This document shows, one piece after another, positions 59,801 through 64,000 of a stretch of 64,000 nucleotides of DNA. Each line of letters starts with the position of its first letter. Positions within the stretch are counted from its first letter, which is position 1. The position numbers were made by a program, and so were the translations under genes. The stretch comes from Sphingomonas corticis (GTDB lineage: Bacteria; Pseudomonadota; Alphaproteobacteria; Sphingomonadales; Sphingomonadaceae), in contig NZ_JAAVJH010000007.1 of assembly GCF_012035195.1 (NCBI RefSeq), positions 81,313 to 145,312 of the forward strand. Reading direction: 5' to 3'. The notes under the pieces were generated by a model. The model was not told where the DNA came from. It did not search any database and saw only the letters and a list, made by a program, of their open reading frames with translations.

Positions 59801-60054
59801 AGCGACCGGGTATAGGCGAGGCCCGGAATGCCCTTGAGCGAGGTTTCGATGGTGAAGGAGACCTGTCGCTCGATCTGATCGGGCGACAGCGATGGCGCCA
59901 GTACATTCACCTGGACCTGGTTGTTGGTGATGTCGGGCACGGCATCGATGGGAAGGCGCTGGAGGGCGAAGATGCCTCCAAGCGCGGCGACGAGGGTGAG
60001 CAGCAGGACAAGCCAGCGCCGCTCGACCGAGAAGGTGACGAGGCGGGAGATCAT
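56830..60054 (-). CDS. czcA: Heavy-metal efflux RND pump (CzcA type)
   Basis: 1074 residues from the ATG at 60054, 4 bp after czcB. The N-terminal helix region (MISRLVTFSVERRWLVLLLT) and DAVPDITNNQVQVNVLAPSL are family signatures. The helix-4 motif DFGLIVDGAVIIVEN (around residue 405) is of the CzcA/CnrA class that moves Zn, Co, Cd or Ni, rather than the CusA copper/silver class. Two large periplasmic loops and twelve membrane helices of normal length. It forms the inner-membrane pump of the CzcABC tripartite system. Confidence 0.94.
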   Translation of the reverse strand: MISRLVTFSVERRWLVLLLTLVAALGGIFALQRLPIDAVPDITNNQVQVNVLAPSLSPDQIERQVSFTIETSLKGIPGLAYTRSLNRNGFAQITAVFTDKTDIYFARQQVAERMRMAEERLPQGVMPEMGPIATGLGDIFMWTVEYQELNRVKHRDGEPGLQRDGSYITPEGEHLVSERDKATFLHTVQEWIVAPQLRGTEGVAGVDSLGGFDREYLVIPDLQRLASMRLTVQDLATALERSNTSIGAGTVDRNGEGLFVRSDARVRTADELSRTVVATREGVPVLLSQVASVKAGQGIRTGSASENGHEVVVGTAVMRIGENSRTVATNVGERLQAIGRSLPTDIVVKPVLDRTKLVNSTIATVARNLAEGAVLVIVVLFALLGNFRAALIAAMVIPITMLLTATGMLRAGVSANLMSLGALDFGLIVDGAVIIVENALRHLGARQHETGGLLPLKERLAIVAASAREMIRPSVYGQAIIILVYAPLLTFAGVEGKMFEPMALTVIIALIFAFVLSLTFVPAAIAAFLAGKVEEKESRIVAWLKRRYEPGLDAAMRRPSLTMGGALAAVALAALAFTTLGQEFLPQLDEGDILVQAWRPPGTSVEQSQRMQFAVEKTISREPEVQYAFSRTGTSEIASDPMPPNATDTFVMLKPRDQWPDPSLPKEELVERIEKKVSTIAGNGYEITQPIQMRFNELIAGVRGDIAVKVFGDDFGSMNATAVQIAEVLRKVPGAADVRVEQTEGLPLLDIRPNRDAMARVGVSAGDVQDVVAATVGGKQAGVIFEGDARFPVVIRLGETARADLQTLGQIPVPTASGSFVPLSSVAEIGLGDGPNQISRENGKRRVVVQANVRGRDVAGVVEEAQAKIAAQVALPAGTYLTWGGQFENLASARSRLAIVVPVCFAVIMLLLYGALGSVRDAALVFTGVPLALVGGILALLLRGMPFSISAAVGFIALSGVAVLNGLVMVSSIHDLMREGMDRARAAREGALLRLRPVAMTALVASLGFVPMALGHGAGAEVQKPLATVVIGGLISATLLTLFVLPTLYARFGGWRPAAIDPDEPGIVPTGAHA

Positions 60055-60058
60055 GGGC

Positions 60059-61222
60059 TCAGTCCATGTCCATCTCGCCACCCTTGCCGAGTTCGGCCTT
60101 CAGGGTGAACGAGTTCGTGGTAGCGATCCGCTCCTGGCCGGTGAGGCCGGAGCTGATGATGACCTGGTCGCCGTTGCGTCGGCCTGCCGTGACGGGCACC
60201 GCGCGGAAGCCGTTCGACGTTCGGACGAAGACGACCGTGCGGTTCTCGACGCTCTGCACTGCCGTCGACGGCACCGCGATGCTGCGGTCACCGGTAGCGG
60301 GCAGCATGAAGCTCGCCGTCACCGGCTCACCCACGCGCCATGTGCCCCCGCCATTGTCGAGCGTGGCGATGACCTGGACGAGACGGGTGCTCTCGTCGAG
60401 CGCCGGCGACACGAACGACACCCGGCCTTCCTGCCGGCGACCGGCAGCGGTCACCTCGACGCGGATGCCCGGCCGGATCCGACCCGCATCCGCCGGCGAC
60501 ACCGAGGCTGCGATCGTGACGCGCGACAGGTTCGCCACCCGGTACAGCTCGGCATTCGCGTCGACGGTCTGGCCGAGCACCGCGGGACGCGCGATCACTT
60601 GGCCCGAAATCGGCGAGCGCATGGCGATGCGATTGAGCGCACCACCTCCGCCCCCCGTCGCGCCGAGCTGCTGCTGCGCCAAGCGCAGCGCGATGTTTGC
60701 TTCGGTCGCCGCAGTGCGGGCCGCCACCAGATCCTGCTCGGGCGACACGCGCTCGGCGAACAGCCGCTGCTCGCGCCGGAGGTTCGATTGCGCCAGGGCT
60801 GCGCGTGCGCGGGCGGCTTCCACCTCCGCTTTTAGCGAGGCGGCTTCGCGGCTCTCGATCACCGCGATGGGATCGCCCTGCCGGACGGACTGGCCGAGGT
60901 TGCGGGTGAGCGCGACCAGACGACCGCCGATCGTTGCCGAGACCACTTGGACGCCCTGCGGGTCACCCTGGACGAGCGCGGGCAGCTCGATCGCGCCCGC
61001 CACGCCGCCCACCGTCGGCCGGGCGACCTCGATGCCGGCATCGGCGATCTGCCGGGCGGAGAGGGTCACCGCGTCCTTGTCGGCCTTCTTCTCGGCGCCT
61101 TCGCCTTTCTCCATCCCTTCCATGCCGGCCATGTCGTCGGCCTTCTTCTCACCACCGCCGCAGGCGACGAGGGCGAGCGGGAGGAGAGCGGACAGCATCA
61201 TCCGCGCGTGATTATTCTTCAT
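60059..61222 (-). CDS. czcB: Heavy-metal efflux membrane-fusion protein (CzcB type)
   Basis: 387 residues. A lipoprotein signal (LLPLALVAC) and a Met/Lys/Glu-rich segment (DDMAGMEGMEKGEGAEKK) at the N-terminus may bind metal. The biotinyl-lipoyl-like motif GGRLVALTRNLGQSVRQGDP, a helical hairpin (about 120-185) and the second half RSPISGQVIARPAVLGQTVD define the periplasmic adaptor. It links CzcA to the CzcC channel. ATGA overlap with czcC. Confidence 0.92.
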   Translation of the reverse strand: MKNNHARMMLSALLPLALVACGGGEKKADDMAGMEGMEKGEGAEKKADKDAVTLSARQIADAGIEVARPTVGGVAGAIELPALVQGDPQGVQVVSATIGGRLVALTRNLGQSVRQGDPIAVIESREAASLKAEVEAARARAALAQSNLRREQRLFAERVSPEQDLVAARTAATEANIALRLAQQQLGATGGGGGALNRIAMRSPISGQVIARPAVLGQTVDANAELYRVANLSRVTIAASVSPADAGRIRPGIRVEVTAAGRRQEGRVSFVSPALDESTRLVQVIATLDNGGGTWRVGEPVTASFMLPATGDRSIAVPSTAVQSVENRTVVFVRTSNGFRAVPVTAGRRNGDQVIISSGLTGQERIATTNSFTLKAELGKGGEMDMD

Positions 61223-62481
61223 CGTGCGTCCTTCGCGTCGGTAGGCGCCGGGGCGGCGAGCCGTTCCAGCCGGGCCTGTGCGTCATGATAGGCGGCGAGC
61301 GCGTCGATCGCGGCCGCGCGGGTATCGGCGAGCGTGCGCTCCGCCTCGAGGAGATCCAGCTGTCCGAACTTGCCTTCGCGATAGCCGATCCGAGCGATCC
61401 GGGCGGCTTCCTGCGCCGCGGCGAGCGTCGGCCCCGTGGCGTTGCGCGCAGTGGTCGCGGCATTGGCGACGTCGGCCTCAGCCAAAGCGATCGCCTGTTC
61501 GGCGTCGAGCAGCGCGACACGGCGCTGTGCATCAGCTTGTTGGCGCTGAGCCGAGGCGAGATCGACCGCGGCGCGGCCGTTGTTGAACAGCGGCAGCGGC
61601 ACGGAGACACCGAACACGGCAGCCGTGTCGTTGGTCGCTTCCAGGCGCCGCGCCGATGCGCTGACCGTCACGTCGGGTACGCGCTGGCTCCTGGCGAGCC
61701 GGACCTGCGCCGTGGCCGTGGAGAGGTCCGCTTGTGCGGCCGCAGCGGCCAGCGTGCCTTCGCTGCGAACCGGCAGCCGTGGCCCTGCCCCCTCGATCCG
61801 CGCAAACCAGGCGGCGTCGAGCGTGCTCGCGCCGCGTCCGATCAGGCGGGCGAGATTGCCGAGCGCCACCTGTGCCGAGCGGTTCGCCCGCTCGGCCGCG
61901 CCATCGGCATTCAGCCGGGCGACGTCGGCGCGCTGCTCTTCGAGCGGCGAAGCGCGCCCTGCGGCGACGCGGACGCGGGCGGCGCGCAGTACCTCGGCTG
62001 CGATCCCGACCTGCTCGCGGGCATTGGCAGCCCGGCGCTGGGCGGCAACGGCATCGTTATAGGCTTGCGTCACCCGCAGCCGAAGATCGGCCCGGGTGAT
62101 CGCCGCATCGAGCGAGGCGCGATCGAGCTGGGCGTTGGCGACTGCCACCCGCGCCGATCGCTTGCCACCGAGTTCGAGCGGCAGGGAGAGGCCGACCGTC
62201 GTTTCGGACGAGCGCAGGCCCCGGTACATGCCAGTCCCCGCGACGTTCTCGGTCATGGCATCGAGCGATGGATTGGGCCGCAGGCCCGCGACCGCGCGTT
62301 GCGCTTCGGCCGCCTTGATCCCGGACTGGGAGGCTTCAATTGCGGGTGATACGGCGCCTGCGGCGGCGAGCGCCTCATCGAGGCTCAGCGACGGTGCCGA
62401 CGCCTCCGTGTCCTGTGCCTGTGCCGACGTGATCGCCGCACAGGCCGTTGCGGCCAGGACGGCCGCCATCATGCGTTTCAT
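61219..62481 (-). CDS. czcC: Outer-membrane efflux channel (CzcC/TolC family)
   Basis: 420 residues from the ATG at 62481 with GGAG eight bases upstream; an in-frame TTG two codons earlier is too close to the ribosome site. The signal peptide ends near ITSAQAQ. Two repeats of the TolC-like fold are visible (SLDEALAAAGAVSPAIEASQ; LAAAAAQADLSTATAQVRLA), with LPLELGGKRSARVAVA and VSVPLPLFNNGRAAVDLASA as the paired strand regions, then YREGKFGQLDLLEAERTLAD. Outer channel of the Czc pump. Confidence 0.92.
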   Translation of the reverse strand: MKRMMAAVLAATACAAITSAQAQDTEASAPSLSLDEALAAAGAVSPAIEASQSGIKAAEAQRAVAGLRPNPSLDAMTENVAGTGMYRGLRSSETTVGLSLPLELGGKRSARVAVANAQLDRASLDAAITRADLRLRVTQAYNDAVAAQRRAANAREQVGIAAEVLRAARVRVAAGRASPLEEQRADVARLNADGAAERANRSAQVALGNLARLIGRGASTLDAAWFARIEGAGPRLPVRSEGTLAAAAAQADLSTATAQVRLARSQRVPDVTVSASARRLEATNDTAAVFGVSVPLPLFNNGRAAVDLASAQRQQADAQRRVALLDAEQAIALAEADVANAATTARNATGPTLAAAQEAARIARIGYREGKFGQLDLLEAERTLADTRAAAIDALAAYHDAQARLERLAAPAPTDAKDAR

Positions 62482-62532
62482 GTTCAATGCTCCTGACGAA
62501 CGGTATCCGGGCGCGTGCGCGCCCGCGCCGCG

Positions 62533-62865
62533 TCAGGCCTGCGGTGGTCGCAGCGCCGGGTCGTCCTGGTGGGCGAGGCCGAGCGAGGTCGGCTCACTCT
62601 CGAATTCGACCCAAGCGCCCGTCATCGCGACGGTTATCGGGCTCTCGGCCGGGGCTGTCACGCAATGCCCGTGGCAGGCCGCGTGGTGGTGCCGGTACCC
62701 CTTGTCCGCGTCGGCCGGTACCTCGTCGCAGTCGCCAGCGGCATGCATGGCGGTCTGCGCCTGCGGGGCATCGAGACACGCGCCGTTCTCCGTCGCATGC
62801 GCAACGCCGGTCCAGCCGGTGAGCACCAGCATGAGGCAGAGGAAGAAGGGCAGCAGCTTGCGCAT
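62533..62865 (-). CDS. Small His/Cys-rich periplasmic protein
   Basis: 110 residues from the ATG at 62865 with AGGAAG seven bases upstream. A signal peptide (MRKLLPFFLCLMLVLTGWTG to AHA) leads to a mature protein with CLDAPQ, GDCDEV and the cluster YRHHHAACHGHC, a likely metal-binding site. It is the first gene of the czc operon, 51 bp before czcC. Small secreted proteins of this sort head many sphingomonad czc/cop operons and may act as periplasmic metal buffers. No named family recognised with certainty. Confidence 0.75.
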   Translation of the reverse strand: MRKLLPFFLCLMLVLTGWTGVAHATENGACLDAPQAQTAMHAAGDCDEVPADADKGYRHHHAACHGHCVTAPAESPITVAMTGAWVEFESEPTSLGLAHQDDPALRPPQA

Positions 62866-62966
62866 CCGACGTCTTCCTACCACGCTACCGCTCTTGCGTA
62901 ACCCTGCGGGACGAGCGGCAGCGGCCCGACCTGTCCACGACAGGCTCGGCGCCCGGTTGACGGCGG

Positions 62967-63587
62967 TCATGCTGCCCGGCCCATTTCAGCCAAGGCACCA
63001 CGCGTGATCTCCCAGGCCGAGTGCAGGAACAGCAACGCGATGACGCCGGCGACCGCGAGGTCGGGCCACGCCTTGCCCGTCCATGCGACCAAGCCTGCGG
63101 CTACGATCACAGCGACATTCGCGAGCGCGTCGTTGCGGCTGAACAGCCAGATCGCGCGCACGTTGGCATCGCCCTCACGGAAGCGGGCAAGGACGAGCGC
63201 GGCGCTGACATTGACGATCAGCGCCACGACTCCGATGCCACCCATCAGGTCGGCTTCGGGCGCCACGGCGTTGATCGCCCGCCAGATCGCGAAGCCGATC
63301 ACACCCAGGCCGAGCGCGCCGAGAAAGAGGCCTTGTGCGAGCGCGATCCTCGACCGGGCCTGCGCGGTCCAACCGAGCGCGATCAGGCCGAACAGCGAGA
63401 TCGTGCCGTCGCCGATGAAGTCGAGGGCATCGGCCTTGAGCGCCTGACTGTCGGCGACAAACCCGCCGACGATCTCGACCAGACCGAAACACAGGTTGAG
63501 CAGAACGACGATCCAGAGGGCGCGACGGTACGCGGGATCGTTGATCGCACTCCGATCCGGAACTGAGCAGCAATCGCTGCAAGCCAT
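62967..63587 (-). CDS. Cation diffusion facilitator, CadR/ZntR-type regulated
   Basis: 206 residues from the ATG at 63587 (MACSDCCSVPD), with a Cys-rich N-terminus likely to touch metal. Six helices: ALWIVVLLNLCFGLVEIVGG, LKADALDFIGDG (helix-2 site with DxxxD instead of HxxxD), LFSRNDALANVAVIVAAGLV (helix-5 site NDxxxN). The C-terminal cytoplasmic domain is missing, as in short CDF proteins. It is expressed from the MerR-type divergent promoter and probably exports Zn, Cd or a similar ion. 101 bp separate it from the small His/Cys protein. Confidence 0.85.
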   Translation of the reverse strand: MACSDCCSVPDRSAINDPAYRRALWIVVLLNLCFGLVEIVGGFVADSQALKADALDFIGDGTISLFGLIALGWTAQARSRIALAQGLFLGALGLGVIGFAIWRAINAVAPEADLMGGIGVVALIVNVSAALVLARFREGDANVRAIWLFSRNDALANVAVIVAAGLVAWTGKAWPDLAVAGVIALLFLHSAWEITRGALAEMGRAA

Positions 63588-63622
63588 GCGTCGTCGCCCT
63601 TCGAGTATTCGATGCGACGCTC

Positions 63623-63653
63623 TATATGGACCCTGTAGTTGGTACAGGGTCAA
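63623..63653 (-). promoter_or_regulatory. MerR-type promoter/operator (CadR/PbrR-like)
   Basis: On the minus strand TTGACC (63653-63648) and CATATA (63628-63623) are separated by 19 bp, the long spacer typical of MerR-controlled promoters. The spacer lies inside the dyad GACCCTGTA-N5-TACAGGGTC (63629-63651), close to known CadR/PbrR sites. It drives the short CDF gene and overlaps the merR start. Confidence 0.82.
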
Positions 63654-63656
63654 GAG

Positions 63657-63914
63657 ATGAATGCACTGACGATCGGCAAGCTCGCGGCCGCGACGGGCAC
63701 GAAGGTGGAGACCGTTCGCTATTATGAGCGTGCTGGTCTCATCGCTCCCCCTGCGCGCACGGATGGAAACTATCGCTCTTACCGTCCGGAGGATCTGGAG
63801 CGACTGCGCTTCATCCGCCGCACGCGCGATCTCGGCTTCTCACTCGACGAGGTACGAGCGCTGTTGAACCTGGCTGTGGATCGGCGTGGAAAAGGGACCC
63901 CGGTAGCGGGGTGA
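63657..63914 (+). pseudogene. merR-family regulator, 3' part lost to an insertion sequence
   Basis: The frame starts MNALTIGKLAAATGTKVETV then RYYERAGLIAPPARTDGNYR, a complete MerR DNA-binding domain, and continues through RLRFIRRTRDLGFSLDEVRA. After LLNLA (about residue 73) it runs into insertion-sequence DNA and stops at 85 residues. Functional CadR/ZntR proteins have about 135-150 residues; the dimerisation helix and metal-binding cysteines are missing. The product should not sense metal, so the divergent CDF promoter may be constitutively off or depend on a regulator elsewhere. Confidence 0.82.
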
Positions 63915-64000
63915 TCGGCGTCGAAAAAGGACCCCTCATCCCGGTGGTCTAGGCTGCTCGCTTGGCGGTGTGTCAGGCGGCGAGATCGGGATGCTGGTAT
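63875..64000. mobile_element. End of a probable IS21-family insertion sequence
   Basis: Two near-identical terminal repeats, GATCGGCGTGGAAAAGGGAC (from 63879) and GATCGGCGTCGAAAAAGGAC (from 63914), lie in direct order within 60 bp, the multiple-terminal-repeat pattern of IS21 elements. A minus-strand frame ending ...YQHPDLAA-stop (63973-64000) may be the end of its last gene. Most of the element lies outside the window, so family assignment rests on the repeats. Confidence 0.6.

Larger units (their letters stand above)
55656..64000. mobile_element. Left part of an integrated heavy-metal resistance island
   Basis: The segment begins at the tRNA-Ala fragment and carries only metal-efflux genes and an insertion sequence, unlike the surface-glycan and stress genes to its left. 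The orientation of the fragment predicts that the island extends right, beyond the window, to an intact tRNA-Ala(GGC) with an integrase gene near it. Neither is visible here. Confidence 0.6.

Noticed and set aside
56830..60054. RND pump as a copper/silver CusA
   Set aside because: The helix-4 motif DFGLIVDGAVIIVEN is of the CzcA class, and no CusF or copper sensor is present.

Overview
The window is about 70% GC and densely packed, with many 4-base ATGA/GTGA gene overlaps. TonB-dependent glycan uptake, a nucleoside-symporter-like MFS carrier, general-stress (EcfG-type) promoter motifs, an HWE kinase and sphingomonad-style czc genes point to an alphaproteobacterium of the Sphingomonadaceae. 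This is an inference from gene content; no rRNA or marker gene is present.

Layout. 1-14,234: a membrane acyltransferase cut by the window edge, then a glycan-uptake locus. It has a large TonB-dependent receptor behind a xyl-box-like operator, a DUF6445 protein, and a tightly coupled operon GH10 - halogenase - degenerate halogenase - halogenase - GH9 - halogenase. 14,239-21,745 (minus): a six-gene surface-glycan operon (two nucleotide-sugar epimerases, four GT-B glycosyltransferases), ending in an in-frame glycosyltransferase/UDP-glucuronate-decarboxylase fusion. 21,932-30,655: a histidine phosphatase, a DUF6165 protein, a GT9-like protein, a methyltransferase / circularly permuted glycosidase / dehydrogenase / oxidoreductase operon behind a consensus EcfG promoter, and a pyruvyltransferase plus F420-hydrogenase-beta-like pair. 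30,754-33,119: an oxidative-stress cassette (SDR, DUF892, manganese catalase). 33,159-35,206: kynA-kynU. 35,211-39,656 (minus): a six-hairpin glycosidase and an HWE kinase/receiver pair.

39,774-49,563: a nine-gene minus-strand operon with a divergent LacI regulator. A flavin GMC dehydrogenase, its Tat-exported small subunit and a cytochrome c would oxidise glycosides at C3. A DUF1080 protein and three TIM-barrel proteins would process the 3-keto product, with an oxidoreductase and an MFS importer.

49,572-55,174 (minus): the most novel locus. It encodes a LuxR-type regulator, a secreted protein with about 15 Asp/Ser/Asn-rich repeats, a small secreted protein sharing its C-terminal motif, a C39-like peptidase lipoprotein, a secreted protein with a double-glycine-like motif, and a coiled-coil/Pro-rich/beta-barrel outer-membrane protein. 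Content and order parallel the Pseudomonas Fap functional-amyloid operon (C-D-E-F).

55,656-64,000: the left part of an integrated island. It begins at a 48-bp 3' fragment of tRNA-Ala(GGC) and carries czcD, czcA, czcB and czcC, a His/Cys-rich small periplasmic protein, a second CDF transporter and a merR gene interrupted by what looks like an IS21-family element running off the window.
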